Shown here: positions 32,892 through 42,880 of the stretch, piece after piece
How the letters are laid out: each line of letters begins with the position of its first letter
Position numbering within the stretch: the stretch's first letter is position 1
Source: Multivorans sp965116445
Lineage (GTDB): Bacteria; Acidobacteriota; Thermoanaerobaculia; Multivoradales; Multivoraceae
Direction: 5' to 3'
Length of the DNA: 64,000 bases
Assembly (NCBI GenBank): GCA_965116445.1
Contig: OZ220688.1
Location: 3,534,001 to 3,598,000, forward strand
Notes under the pieces: generated by a model
What the model saw: only the letters and a program-made list of their open reading frames with translations
Told to the model about the DNA's origin: nothing
Database searches by the model: none
Translations under genes and position numbers: made by a program

Positions 32892-35800
32892 TCAGTTCGG
32901 CTGGGCGGGGCGCGGCTGCAGGTTGACGAGCAGGTTGTAGTGGTCGCTCTGGAGGTCGAGCGGCTGCTCTGCCGTGCCCAGCTCGTGCCGGAACTTCAGT
33001 TCGTAGACGCCGGCTTGGAGCCCATCGATTGCGAAACGCCCCTGGTGATCGGTTCTTGCCCGACGCGGGCGCTCTTGCCCTTGCAGTTGGGCGCTGACGA
33101 AACCTCCGCTGGCGCGTTGGCCGGCGGCCGACACCTGACCTGAGAGTTGGAGTCCCGGCTCGAACCGGAGTTCGACGGAAACACCCGGCCCGCCTGGCTC
33201 GAGATTCACCTCCTGCAGGGGCGACCGCCGTTCGCCGGTCGTGGCCGAGACCTGCCAGCTTCCGGGTGCGAGGGCGCTGAGTTCGAAGTCGCCGTCGATA
33301 CCGAGCCTGGAGTTGCGAAACAGGGCGCCCTTCCAGGCCTGCACCTCGGCCGATGCCAGATCGGCGCTGTCCAGGCCGGTGACGGAGCCTCGAATGGAAG
33401 CCCCGGGTTCCAGGACGATCTCGAGGCCGGAGATCGACTGACCGTCGATCTCGACCGCGTCGGGCGACTGCCCTTCCGTATAGCCGGCCAGCCGGGCGAC
33501 GAGCCGGTAGCGGCCGCGGTCGAGACCGGCCACCTGGAAGCTGCCGTCGAAGTCGGAAACGGTTCGGGTCGGTGGCGCCAGCGACCGCCTGAGCCTGCGG
33601 AGGCTGATGGCCGCTTCGCTATCTCCGTCGACACCCGGTAGCTCCTCGCTCGCTTCAACGGCGACTCCGGGGATCGGATCGCCGTCCGCGGACCGGACGA
33701 CCCCACTGATCTTCCCGCCGGGGCCGAGTTGCACGTGAAGTTCGTTTGCCCCGGGTTCGAGTACGACCTCGCGTGAGACGTTGAGCATGTGGGGATGGTC
33801 GATCTCGACTTCCGCGGGTCCCGTCGAAACCCAGAGCGTGGCGCGACCGCCGGCGTCGGTATCGCCGAATGCCGTCCGTCGAGAGCGATCCGTCGGCCTG
33901 GCTCGGACATCGGCGTTCGCGACGGGTTCGCCGAGTCGATTCGTGACGAGGACGGTCAGTTGGTCGGGAGTCTCCAGACCGAGTTCGATCTCGCGCAGCT
34001 CCCCTTGCGAGAGCGCTATTCCCTCAAGGATTGCCCGGGTGGTCTCGTCGCGGGCTTCTGCGGTCCACCGCGCGGGAACCAGGGTGTCGAAGCGGAAGCG
34101 CCCGTCGTCGTCGGTCCGGCTCCGGTGGAAGAGTGCTTCTGGACCGCGACCGCGGGCCACTCGGGAGAGTTCGCTCGTGGGCAGTCTCAGCCGTACTTGA
34201 ACATCGGCGGCGGGCGTCCCATCGGGTTCCAGGACCCGGCCGGCCAGCGCTGCTCCTTCCGCCAACTCGATCACAAGCGACTCGCCGGTGGCCGGTCGGA
34301 CCGATTCGACGACCGAAGAGACGTAGCCGTCGGCGGACGCGGTGACGTCGGCCAGTGCCGGCAGCAGTCCGCCCAACCGGAACCGTCCGTCCTGGTCGGT
34401 GGTCGCGGTTCGGACCTGACCGGACAGGTCTTGTGTTCGTTGCCTGGCACGGACATCGGCTCCCTCGACGGGACGACGGTTCGGACCGATCACGACTCCT
34501 TCGATTTCGGCCCCGGGTGTGAGGGTGAAGACGCCAAGGTCGACGTAACCCTCTCCGTTTGTCACGTTGGCGGCGTTGTTCAGCAGGTCGATGTACTCGG
34601 GATGCACGACATCGAGTCCGTACTGGCCGGGGGCGACACTTGGGAACTCGAACTCTCCCCGCTCGTTCGAGGTCACCGGTTCGGCGGCGTCGCTGTCTTC
34701 GTAGGCTTCCCGGACCTCGGGATCGTCGGGTGGCCAGAGCAGCCGGACCTGCGCTCCGGCCACCGGCACACCGTCCAGGTCGACGACCGTTCCCCAGGGT
34801 TGCCGCCCCTGGGTCAGGACGATCCGAAGCGCGTCGACCGGGGCGTCGCGTGTGAAGGCAGGCAGGTCAAGCTGGGCGGAGGCGAAGGCCGGGGCTTCAA
34901 CGGTAAGCAGGTAGGTGCTTCCGTAAAGCGCGTTGTCGATCCAGAACGAACCATCAGGCCCTGATGTCGCTCGCCCCGACCGGCCGGTCTCCTGCTGGAA
35001 GAACCATCCCCTGCCGCTGGGTTCGAGTCGGACATTCGCCCCGGCTATCGGGTGCTCGAATGCGTCCACGATCCCGCCGGTGAGGGGCGCCGCGGGAACG
35101 ATTCCTATCGACATCACCTGCGCGCGCGCAATCTGATCGGACGGGACCTTTGCCGTCGCGGAGATGTAGCCGCCGGCGACCACGCCGAACTCGGCGCGGT
35201 CTCGCCGCGGAGTCGCCGCCAGGTCGAAGCCGCCGGAGCCATCTGCGACGGTGCGGCGCCCCGGGTCGGAGCGGACCCACACCACGGCATTCGGGACGGT
35301 GAACCCCGTTTCGGCGTCCGCGATTCGGCCGGGAGTCGCCGCAGGGGCCAGGAGTCGGACTTCGACGATCGCTGGCTCGGCCGCGTCGTCGAGGGATGGA
35401 CGATTGTGCGCCAGTACCCGGGCGAATGCGCCGCCGTCCGTTTCCACTTCAAAGGCCTGCCGTCCGTCGGCGGGCGCACCGACCGTAGCTTCACCGAGGT
35501 CGTCGGTCAGGGCCAGGGGAACCGCCGGTTCGCCCGGCGTGCGGACTAGCGCGCGGCCTGCGGGTCGTCCGTCCGGTCCGCGGACGCGCAGCGCGACCGA
35601 CGGCGTGGGATCGAGTCGGAAGACGGCCCGACCACCGCTCACCGAGCCGGTGCTGTGGCCAAAACCTGCTGCCGAAACGGCCACCCGGGCGTTGCGGGCA
35701 GGCATGAGAAACTGCGCCAAACCTTCGGCGTCCGTGCGCGTGGACGCGCGGTCGAACTCCGGGTAGAGCCGTTCCGGTTGCTCGTGCGGTTCCCGGTAGG

Positions 35801-36335
35801 GCGGATCTGCCGGTTGTTCCGCTATGGGCTCCACGACCACGAAGGCTCCCGCAATCGGCTGGCCGTCCGGGTCCAGCGGCCGGACGGTCAGGTGGTGGCG
35901 GTCCGGCAACTTGATTGGTTCGAGGTGCAGTGGGATCCTGAGCGGCAGGATGTCGCGGTAGACGAGCGGGAGGGTGACCGGGGCTTTGTCCGTCGGCGGG
36001 TTCGGCCGGATCTCCAGGCGATACGGGCCAATCGCCGGCGCCGACAGAGAGAAGGTCCCGTCCGGTCTGGTCAGGGCCCGGTCTGCCGGCTCCGGCAGGG
36101 CATCCGCTTCGCCCAGCAGGTCGAGGTCGATGGCGTAGGCGCTCGGATAGGGCCGCAGGACGACCTCGACACCGGCGGCGGGTACGCCGCGCTCGTCGAC
36201 CAGGGCGCCGGTGACGGTGAGCGTCGGGTCGGCTACTGGCTGTGCCCAAAGACCGCCCGCGGCGAGGCCGGCGAGGACGAGCCAGAAGAAGGATGGCGAA
36301 ATGCCGAACCGGAACCGATGCCTGGCCTGAGTCAT
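32892..36335 (-). CDS. giant exported protein of tandem carboxypeptidase-regulatory-like domains (paralog 2)
   Basis: A 1147-residue protein. ATG 36335 is chosen as it begins a basic n-region and signal peptide (SPSFFWLVLAGLAAGGLWAQ). About a dozen units follow, with starts such as GALVDERGVPAAGVEVVL, GGIVDAFEHPIAGANVRL, GTVVDLDGVPVAGAQVRL and GVVRSADGDPIPGVAVEA, each with a D-x-x-G-x-F and P-G-x-Y type turn. No peptidase, anchor or barrel is seen. It is collinear with the upstream gene and 20 bp downstream of it, so the two arose by duplication. It is probably an extracellular binding or structural protein. Confidence 0.83.
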   Translation of the reverse strand: MTQARHRFRFGISPSFFWLVLAGLAAGGLWAQPVADPTLTVTGALVDERGVPAAGVEVVLRPYPSAYAIDLDLLGEADALPEPADRALTRPDGTFSLSAPAIGPYRLEIRPNPPTDKAPVTLPLVYRDILPLRIPLHLEPIKLPDRHHLTVRPLDPDGQPIAGAFVVVEPIAEQPADPPYREPHEQPERLYPEFDRASTRTDAEGLAQFLMPARNARVAVSAAGFGHSTGSVSGGRAVFRLDPTPSVALRVRGPDGRPAGRALVRTPGEPAVPLALTDDLGEATVGAPADGRQAFEVETDGGAFARVLAHNRPSLDDAAEPAIVEVRLLAPAATPGRIADAETGFTVPNAVVWVRSDPGRRTVADGSGGFDLAATPRRDRAEFGVVAGGYISATAKVPSDQIARAQVMSIGIVPAAPLTGGIVDAFEHPIAGANVRLEPSGRGWFFQQETGRSGRATSGPDGSFWIDNALYGSTYLLTVEAPAFASAQLDLPAFTRDAPVDALRIVLTQGRQPWGTVVDLDGVPVAGAQVRLLWPPDDPEVREAYEDSDAAEPVTSNERGEFEFPSVAPGQYGLDVVHPEYIDLLNNAANVTNGEGYVDLGVFTLTPGAEIEGVVIGPNRRPVEGADVRARQRTQDLSGQVRTATTDQDGRFRLGGLLPALADVTASADGYVSSVVESVRPATGESLVIELAEGAALAGRVLEPDGTPAADVQVRLRLPTSELSRVARGRGPEALFHRSRTDDDGRFRFDTLVPARWTAEARDETTRAILEGIALSQGELREIELGLETPDQLTVLVTNRLGEPVANADVRARPTDRSRRTAFGDTDAGGRATLWVSTGPAEVEIDHPHMLNVSREVVLEPGANELHVQLGPGGKISGVVRSADGDPIPGVAVEASEELPGVDGDSEAAISLRRLRRSLAPPTRTVSDFDGSFQVAGLDRGRYRLVARLAGYTEGQSPDAVEIDGQSISGLEIVLEPGASIRGSVTGLDSADLASAEVQAWKGALFRNSRLGIDGDFELSALAPGSWQVSATTGERRSPLQEVNLEPGGPGVSVELRFEPGLQLSGQVSAAGQRASGGFVSAQLQGQERPRRARTDHQGRFAIDGLQAGVYELKFRHELGTAEQPLDLQSDHYNLLVNLQPRPAQPN

Positions 36336-36355
36336 GGAGAAGTTCCCGCCGCGGC

Positions 36356-39300
36356 CTACGGGTTCGGTGGCGTGGACGGAACAGGTTGCAGTTCGATGAC
36401 CAGACCCTCGCGGTGTTCGCCGGGAGCGACGTTGATGGGAATCTGCCGGCCTTCGTAGCCCGTCTGAGTAACCCACAACTGCTCGGCGTTCGCGCGCAGC
36501 TTGAGTTCGAACCTGCCTTCGTTGAGGCTGAAGGAGGCGCTGGCGCTGGTGACCAGGGGCGCGGTGTCGCCAGCTCGCGCCAGCGCGGCGATCGTCGCCG
36601 CGTCGGCGGCCGTCACTTGAGCGAAGTCGATTGGTTGGCCGGTCCGGGCATCGACAATGACCCCGGCAAGAGTCGCCGTTGCTGGCTCCAGATCGAGTTG
36701 CAGGCCCTCCAGGTCGGCTTGAAGGTCGACCGAGCGGTACTCCATGCCGCCACCCAGGGGTCGGCTGATCGTCAACTGGTAGGCGCCGGGCTCAAGACCC
36801 TCCAACTCGAAGCGGCCCAGGTTGTCGATGTTCGCGGTCTGTCCCTGGCCTCCTCCCACCGGGTATGCCCTCACACTTCCGCCGATGAGAGGTTCCCCGG
36901 CGTCCAGCACCTGTCCGGTGAGGCGAAGTCCCCGTTCGTAGGGCAGCTCGACGTAGGCCTCGGTTGCACCCGGCTCAAGGGTCACGGAGCGCTCTACCGT
37001 CCTCCAGGCGGGTGGGTCGCCTTTCCTCGCGATGACTTGCCATGTGCCCGGGGCGATGGAGTCGACAGAGAAGCGTCCGTCGGATTCCGGCTTGGTGCTT
37101 CGCCAGCGGGGACCCCGGCGGACCTGGACTTCGACCTGCGCCAGGTCGGCCGGCGATAGACCGGTCACGATGCCGACGATCGAAGCCCCGGGTTCCAGAA
37201 CGATCTCGATTCCGTCAGGCGAGCCGCCGCCGCCGACTTCGATCGGTTCGTCCGGTCCACCGTCCGCGTAGCCGGGTGAACGCGCGGTGAGGTTGTAGCG
37301 ACCGGGCTCGAGGCCGGTGAGACGGAACGTGCCGTTCTGATCGGAGACCGTGTTCGTCCGGTGAAAGTCGGTGTCGAAGGAGTACTCCGTCACGGCCTCC
37401 ACCGTCGCCAGGGCGAGGCGAGCGCCGTCGTACGAACGAACCGTGCCGCTGATTTCCAGGCCGGGCTGAAGCTCGAACCGGAGTTCGTTGTCGCCCGGAT
37501 CGAGGTCGACCTGCCGTGACGCGTCCTGGAGTCTCTCGTGACTTACCTCGACCGTGGCAGGGCCCGGAGCGATGTCCGTGATCGACTGACCGCTGCCGTC
37601 CGTCTGTCCGTAGCCGCTTGGCAGGCGCTCGCCTGGAGATTGGATCGTGATCTGCGCACCGGCCACTGGCTCGCCGCCATCCGTTGTGACGATCACGGTC
37701 AACCGGTCCCTGGTCTGCAGGAGGAGCTCGATCTCTCGCTCCGCGCCGGGAGCCAGCTCGATCTGGTCGAGCTTCGCTCCCTCGGCGCCCTTCTTCGCTT
37801 CCGCCGACCAGGTGCCGGGTACGAGACGGTCGAACCGGAAGCGGCCCTCGGCGTTGGTCATCTGCCGTGGGAACATGTCCTGGGCGCCCCAGAGTCGCGG
37901 ATCGCCGCCGGTACGGTAGTTGCGCTCGATCCTGAGTGAGACGAGAATCCCGGCGACGCCGTTGCCGCCGTTGTCGAGCACCCGGCCACCGACAGACGCC
38001 CCGGGTTTGAGTTCGATCAGGACGGGTTCGTCCGCGTTCGTGCGCACTCCCGCCCGGACGAGCAACGGGTAGCCGGTGGCCCGTACGCTGAGATCGGCGA
38101 GGTCCGAGGAGAGTCCGTCGAGTCGAAAGCGACCCTCCGCGTCCGTCCTGGCGGTCCTGGTTGGACTTCCGCCCGCCCGGTACGCTCCTCTGGAGAGGAC
38201 CGTAGCGCCCGCTACCGGTTTCCCCTCGGCGCCGGTGACGACGCCGTCGATCGTCGCTCCGGCGACCAGCGTGAAGTCGCCGATCTCGAAGTCGGACTCG
38301 CCGGCCGGCACGTCGACCCGCGTCACTGGCCGCTCTGAGTACTCGGTGTGACGGACTCCCACCTCGTACTCGCCCGGGGCGGTGGCGGGGAGTGTGAACG
38401 CGCCCTGGTCGTCCGTTGCGGCGGCCGTGGCAGGTGTATCCAACGGCGACCTGAAGTCGGATTGGTCCAGTGGCCAACGCAATTCGACCTGAGCGCCGGT
38501 GACCGGGTTGCCTTCCGTGTCGACGACCTTCCCCAGGACGCTCCGGCCCCGAGTCAGCACGAGATGAACGGGCTCGATGACCTGCCCGGGTTCCAGGGGT
38601 GGCACGTCGAGGAACGCCCTTGCATATCCCGGCGCGTCTGCGATCAGCCGATAGGTGTGTCCGTAGACAATCTCCTCCACACGGAACGAACCGTCCGCGG
38701 CGGAGGTGGCGGATCCCGAGTTGAACGAGTAGCGGAGTGCGGCGCCGGCGCCGCGCGGTGTGGCCCGGATCTTCGCACCAGGAACGGGCCGGGCGGAGCC
38801 GTCGGTGACGACACCGCGAATTGGAGCCGCAGGCGTCAGCCCGATTCGTACTTCGTCGGGGTTCGAAGTCTCGGAGGCGGGGACGTCGGTCGTCACGGGG
38901 AGGTAGCCGTCGGCCGATACCTGCAGGCGTGTTGCCGTTTGGGGTGGGGTGGTGTTCAGGTCGAAGACGCCGGTTGGACCGGCGTAGACGTTGCGACCGG
39001 GGTGGCGCACTACCCAGACCGCCGCGCCGTCGACCGGCAGGCCCGACCCTGTATCGACGACTCGGCCGGGAATCCGGAACGGGGCAACGAGTCGAACGTC
39101 GAGGATCTGCTCTCCGGAGGGCGGACTCGCGGGATCCGGGACGGGTGGCGAAACTGCGGCGGACGCGTGGTTTGCCCCTTCGAGGGCCCAGGTTGCCTGT
39201 GAGCCGACGGCCCTGCTGACGACCGCCTCGCCGTTGGCGTCGGTCAGGCCCAGGGGCGTGTTGGGAGTTCCGAGAGCACCGGCCGTACCGAGCATGCCGA

Positions 39301-40174
39301 GGGCGCCGGCAGCGTCGGCAGGGGGCGTTGCGTCGGGTGTGCGGATCAGGACCCCGGGCGCCGGTGCGCCGCGTGGTCCCCGGACGCGAAGTCGGATACC
39401 GGGATCCCGCTGCAGGCGCAACGCGGTTCGGCCGGATGCCGTCCTGGCCTTGCCTTGAACGAACCCCGGCGCCGTGACCAGCACCTGGGCGTCCTCCGTC
39501 GGCATCGGCAGGCGGGCGATCCCCTCGGAGTCGGTGCGGGAGGCGGACGGATGGTAGGAAGGGAACACCTGCTGCGTTTGCGGGGGCGTGAAGTTCCCGG
39601 CCTGCACTTCGCGGACCATCCGGGTGAGAGCTCTCAGGTAGCGCGGCGATACCCAGACCGTAGGGTGTGCGATCACCAGTGCGCCCTCGACAGGCCGATC
39701 GTCGGCGTCGAGCACCCGGACCGCGACCATGTGCCGGTTCGGCACTTCGATCGTTTCGGCAACTCTTTGTCCCTGGAGGGGCATGAGGTTGCCGACAACG
39801 GCAGGCTGTGCGGGAGTGGGCTGGCCAGCAGGCGTTGGCGGCTCGAACTCCAGCCGGTAGGGCCCGGCCAGCCTCGCCGACAGGGAGTAGGAGCCATCCG
39901 CGCCGGAGCGCGTGCGGTCCACTTCCTCGGGCAGCGCGTCGGGCACGCCCAGGAGGTCCAGGCCGACCTCGTAGTCGCTCGGGTAGGGCCTGAGCACGAC
40001 GTCGACCTCGGCGAGGGGAGCGCCGCGCTCGTCGACGAGGGCGCCGGAGATGGTTGGCGGCTGGTGTGCCGCGAACTGGGCGAGGAGGAGGCTTGGGGCC
40101 GTGAGCCCGGCCAAGCCGAGAGCCAGCAACAGTCGGGACATATCTGCTCGGAACCAGCGTTCGGATCGGATCAT
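36356..40174 (-). CDS. giant exported protein of tandem carboxypeptidase-regulatory-like domains (paralog 1)
   Basis: A 1272-residue protein. ATG 40174 is used; ATG 40141 is nearly as likely. A signal peptide (LLLALGLAGLTAPSLLLAQ) precedes about twelve repeated beta-sandwich units, e.g. GALVDERGAPLAEVDVVL, GRVVDTGSGLPVDGAAVWV, GVVTDGSARPVPGAKIRA, GKVVDTEGNPVTGAQVEL and GQVLDAGEPLIGGSVRA. The units follow the same order as in the downstream paralog, with an extra C-terminal segment of about 125 residues. It begins 22 bp after the amidase stop, so it is in a run with that gene and the esterase. The ligand is unknown. Confidence 0.83.
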   Translation of the reverse strand: MIRSERWFRADMSRLLLALGLAGLTAPSLLLAQFAAHQPPTISGALVDERGAPLAEVDVVLRPYPSDYEVGLDLLGVPDALPEEVDRTRSGADGSYSLSARLAGPYRLEFEPPTPAGQPTPAQPAVVGNLMPLQGQRVAETIEVPNRHMVAVRVLDADDRPVEGALVIAHPTVWVSPRYLRALTRMVREVQAGNFTPPQTQQVFPSYHPSASRTDSEGIARLPMPTEDAQVLVTAPGFVQGKARTASGRTALRLQRDPGIRLRVRGPRGAPAPGVLIRTPDATPPADAAGALGMLGTAGALGTPNTPLGLTDANGEAVVSRAVGSQATWALEGANHASAAVSPPVPDPASPPSGEQILDVRLVAPFRIPGRVVDTGSGLPVDGAAVWVVRHPGRNVYAGPTGVFDLNTTPPQTATRLQVSADGYLPVTTDVPASETSNPDEVRIGLTPAAPIRGVVTDGSARPVPGAKIRATPRGAGAALRYSFNSGSATSAADGSFRVEEIVYGHTYRLIADAPGYARAFLDVPPLEPGQVIEPVHLVLTRGRSVLGKVVDTEGNPVTGAQVELRWPLDQSDFRSPLDTPATAAATDDQGAFTLPATAPGEYEVGVRHTEYSERPVTRVDVPAGESDFEIGDFTLVAGATIDGVVTGAEGKPVAGATVLSRGAYRAGGSPTRTARTDAEGRFRLDGLSSDLADLSVRATGYPLLVRAGVRTNADEPVLIELKPGASVGGRVLDNGGNGVAGILVSLRIERNYRTGGDPRLWGAQDMFPRQMTNAEGRFRFDRLVPGTWSAEAKKGAEGAKLDQIELAPGAEREIELLLQTRDRLTVIVTTDGGEPVAGAQITIQSPGERLPSGYGQTDGSGQSITDIAPGPATVEVSHERLQDASRQVDLDPGDNELRFELQPGLEISGTVRSYDGARLALATVEAVTEYSFDTDFHRTNTVSDQNGTFRLTGLEPGRYNLTARSPGYADGGPDEPIEVGGGGSPDGIEIVLEPGASIVGIVTGLSPADLAQVEVQVRRGPRWRSTKPESDGRFSVDSIAPGTWQVIARKGDPPAWRTVERSVTLEPGATEAYVELPYERGLRLTGQVLDAGEPLIGGSVRAYPVGGGQGQTANIDNLGRFELEGLEPGAYQLTISRPLGGGMEYRSVDLQADLEGLQLDLEPATATLAGVIVDARTGQPIDFAQVTAADAATIAALARAGDTAPLVTSASASFSLNEGRFELKLRANAEQLWVTQTGYEGRQIPINVAPGEHREGLVIELQPVPSTPPNP

Positions 40175-40196
40175 TCCTACACTGTAGTGGGCTGCT

Positions 40197-41615
40197 TCAA
40201 TGCTCGCTTGCTTCCTCGAACGCCGCCGCAAGAGCGAGCGTTCTGCGGTCACTGCCCCTTGGAGTGACGATCTGCAGGCCCACCGGCAGGCCCGAGGGCC
40301 CGACGCCGCAGGGGACCGAGATCGCCGGACAGCCGGTCACGGTAATCGAGTAGCAGGAGGCCATCCAGTCCGTGTAGGTGGACATGACGTGGCCTTCGAT
40401 CTCGGTGGGGTAGGGCCGGTCGACATCGAAGGGGAGGACCTGGACGGTTGGGAGGAGCAGGGCGTCATGGAGCTCGAAGAAGTCGACTACGCGGCAGTGG
40501 AGGCGGGTGCGTTCGGCCTGGGCGCCGGCGACGTCAGATCCCGTGAGAGCCAGGCCGCGTTCGATCTCCTCGATCACGGTGTCCTTCATCTGGTGTCGGT
40601 GGTCGGCGAGCAGGGGGCCGAGCTTGTCGGCGAAGAGGTTCGCGCGCAGGGTGCGAAAGATGGAGTCGGCGTCGGAGAGGTCGGGCGCGGTTTCTTCGAT
40701 TTTCGCGCCGAGGTCCCGGAACACGGGCAGGGCGGTTTCGCAGACCTGGACGACTTCCCGTTCGATCGGGTAGCGGCCGAGATTCGGCGTCCAGGCAAGG
40801 CGGAGACCGCGAAGGTCGGCGGGCTCGACCGGGTGGAAGGGTGTGGCCGGCGGGCCGAGTGAGATCGGGTCCATGGCGTCGGGTCCCGCAACGACGGAGA
40901 ACAGCAGCGCCGCGTCGGCGACGGTCCGGCCCATCGGCCCGAGCACGGCGAGGTCGTCCCAGCCTTGCTCGGGTGGCACCCGGGGGACGCGCCCTGGCGT
41001 CGGCCGGAAGCCGACCACGCCGCAGAAGCTCGCCGGGTTGCGCAGTGACCCGCCGAGGTCGCTGCCGTCGGCGATGGGCAGCATGCCGCTCGCGAGCGCG
41101 GCAGCCGCGCCGCCGCTCGAACCGCCGCAGGTGCGGCTGGGGTCCCAGGGGTTGCGGGTTTTGCCGAAGACCGGGTTGAAGGTCTGCGAGCCGGCGCCGA
41201 ACTCAGGCGTGTTCGTCTTGCCGATGACGATCGCGCCGGCACGGCGGATGCGCTCGACGATCAGGGCGTCGACGTCGGGGACGTTGTCGGCGAAGATCGG
41301 CGAGCCGAGAGTGGTGCGGATGCCCTTCGTCGGGACGAGGTCCTTGACCGCGGTGGGCAAGCCGAGGAGGGGTTTCGCGGCGGCGGCGTCGGGGTCGCGG
41401 CGGCGCAGGTCGTCCGCGGCTCGCGCGTCGGCGCGGGCCCGGTCGCGGTCGAGGGTGCAGATCGCGTTGAGTGCCGGGTTGCGCTGGTCGATCCAGTCGA
41501 GGTGTGTTTCGAGCACCTCGACCGCGGAAACCTCGCCTTGGGCGAGGAGCGCGGCGAGGTCGGCCGCGGTGCGGGTGCAGAGGTCGGGAGCGCCGGATGC
41601 GGGGTCGGGGGTCAC
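40197..41615 (-). CDS. amidase-signature hydrolase, cytoplasmic type
   Basis: A 472-residue amidase with a GTG start at 41615 and no signal peptide. The triad is visible: Lys91 in TAVKDLVPTKG, Ser166/167 in CGGSSGGAAAA and Ser190 in SDLGGSLRNPA. The length and the C-terminal ITVTGCPAISVPCGVGPSGLPVGLQIV are typical of general amidases. It is not GatA-like by context. It lies between the esterase gene and the giant repeat-protein pair, all on the minus strand. It shares family but not export signals with the amidase at 6.1 kb. Confidence 0.9.
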   Translation of the reverse strand: MTPDPASGAPDLCTRTAADLAALLAQGEVSAVEVLETHLDWIDQRNPALNAICTLDRDRARADARAADDLRRRDPDAAAAKPLLGLPTAVKDLVPTKGIRTTLGSPIFADNVPDVDALIVERIRRAGAIVIGKTNTPEFGAGSQTFNPVFGKTRNPWDPSRTCGGSSGGAAAALASGMLPIADGSDLGGSLRNPASFCGVVGFRPTPGRVPRVPPEQGWDDLAVLGPMGRTVADAALLFSVVAGPDAMDPISLGPPATPFHPVEPADLRGLRLAWTPNLGRYPIEREVVQVCETALPVFRDLGAKIEETAPDLSDADSIFRTLRANLFADKLGPLLADHRHQMKDTVIEEIERGLALTGSDVAGAQAERTRLHCRVVDFFELHDALLLPTVQVLPFDVDRPYPTEIEGHVMSTYTDWMASCYSITVTGCPAISVPCGVGPSGLPVGLQIVTPRGSDRRTLALAAAFEEASEH

Positions 41616-41627
41616 AGGTGGTTCTCA

Positions 41628-41730
41628 CCGGATGCCGACGAGAACCCGTGTGGCGTGATCCGCGCCACACGCGAACCAGTCCGTGCGCCCGTCATCGGGC
41701 GCACGGATGGCACGTCGGCGCACCCGGTGG
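41628..41730 (+). repeat. about 100-bp composite palindromic repeat
   Basis: Starts CCGGATGCCGACGAGAACCC and contains nested inverted repeats, including GTGCGCCCG-TCAT-CGGGCGCAC (41682-41703 region). Related copies are at 42881-42979 and 54418-54500. It runs directly into the 34-bp tandem array. Confidence 0.7.
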
Positions 41731-41835
41731 CGGATGCCGACGAGGACGTCGGCGCACCCAGTGCCGGATGCCGGCGGGGGCGTCGGCGCACCCGGTGGCG
41801 GATGCCGGCGAAGACGCTGGCGCACTCGGTGGCGG
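41716..41835 (-). repeat. tandem array of 34-bp palindromic units, 3.5 copies
   Basis: Units begin at 41716, 41750, 41784 and 41818 (partial), exactly 34 bp apart, each of the type CGGCGCACCCGGTGGCGGAT then GCCGRCGAGGACGT. There are no unique spacers, so it is not a CRISPR. The array ends just before the esterase stop codon. Confidence 0.85.
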
Positions 41836-41838
41836 ACG

Positions 41839-42813
41839 CTACTCGGCGCCGGTGCTTGCGCCGCCTCCGCCGGTCACGTGCTCGTCGAGGAAGGCGCGGA
41901 TGACGCGGAAGATCTCCTGCGCTTCGGCGGCTGAGAAGTTGCCGTGGCCCTTGCCGGGCACCGTGTGGATCTTGTTGGTGACGCCCGCTTCGTCGAGGGC
42001 GGCGTGCAGGTTCAGGGCGTGCTGGTAGGGCACGACGTTGTCCACATCGCCGTGGATCGTGAGAATCGGCGGCAGACCGGGCCGGACGTAGGTCATCGGC
42101 GACACGTGCTTGGCGAGTTCCATGCGGTCGGACCGGGAACCCATCCAGGCGACGGCGTAGCTCTTTGCGTTCACGCCGTCCAGCAGGTCGCCGACGTCCG
42201 TGATCCCGAACCAGTTCACGATCGCCGCGACCGGCATCTCGTACTCGTCCGCCGCGGCCCAGCCCGGTCGGCTGGCGTCGCGGCCGGGGCAGAGCCGGTC
42301 CAGGCCGGCGGAGGCCGGAAGCATGCCTGTGGTCAACGAGAGGTGACCGCCGGCCGAGGCGCCGGTCACGACGAGGCGGCTGGTGTCAATGTTGTAGTCC
42401 TCGGCGTTCTCGTAGACCCAGCGCAGGGCGCAGCGGCAGTCTTCGACCGCGCCGGGCGCAAGCTCGTTGCGGGCCATGCGGTACTCGACGTTGACGACCG
42501 CCCATCCCATCTCCAGGTAGGGCAGCGCGCGCAGCACGCTCGCTTCCTTCGTGCCGCCGACCCAGCCGCCGCCGTGGATGTAGATCAGCGTCGGGACGGG
42601 CCCCTGGCCGCGCGGCGTCATTACGTCGAGCTTCGACTCGTAGCCGGAGGCCGTGAGGTATGTGATGTTCGGCGCCACGCGGTACTTGCTCATGATGTCG
42701 ACCGTCACGGAGTCGCCGTCCTGGGCGAGGACGGGGGCGGTGACGAGCAGTGCGGCGGCGATGCAGGCGGCGACGATCGCTGCCGTGCGCGAAGTTCGGT
42801 GGAGTCGAGTCAC
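41839..42813 (-). CDS. alpha/beta-hydrolase, BD-FAE-like exported esterase
   Basis: A 324-residue enzyme with GTG start at 42813 behind GGGAGGT, and a signal peptide (AAIVAACIAAALLVTAPVLAQ). It has the oxyanion motif YIHGGGWVGGTKE (about 80), nucleophile Ser in VVTGASAGGHLSL (about 156), acid Asp in ILTIHGDVDNVVPY (about 254) and His in VPGKGHGNFS (about 288). The pattern fits the BD-FAE esterase/lipase family acting on acetylated or feruloylated glycans, but also short acyl esters. It is the first gene of the minus-strand run that includes the amidase and the giant repeat proteins. Confidence 0.87.
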   Translation of the reverse strand: MTRLHRTSRTAAIVAACIAAALLVTAPVLAQDGDSVTVDIMSKYRVAPNITYLTASGYESKLDVMTPRGQGPVPTLIYIHGGGWVGGTKEASVLRALPYLEMGWAVVNVEYRMARNELAPGAVEDCRCALRWVYENAEDYNIDTSRLVVTGASAGGHLSLTTGMLPASAGLDRLCPGRDASRPGWAAADEYEMPVAAIVNWFGITDVGDLLDGVNAKSYAVAWMGSRSDRMELAKHVSPMTYVRPGLPPILTIHGDVDNVVPYQHALNLHAALDEAGVTNKIHTVPGKGHGNFSAAEAQEIFRVIRAFLDEHVTGGGGASTGAE

Positions 42814-42880
42814 GGGGACCTCCCTTGGCGTATGGGGATTCTGGATGGTGGAGGGTGAGTGTAGCTTTTGCGTCGAGGGC

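Noticed and set aside
41716..41835. Possible CRISPR array of 34-bp repeats
   Set aside because: The copies are directly adjacent with no unique spacers, and no cas genes are nearby.
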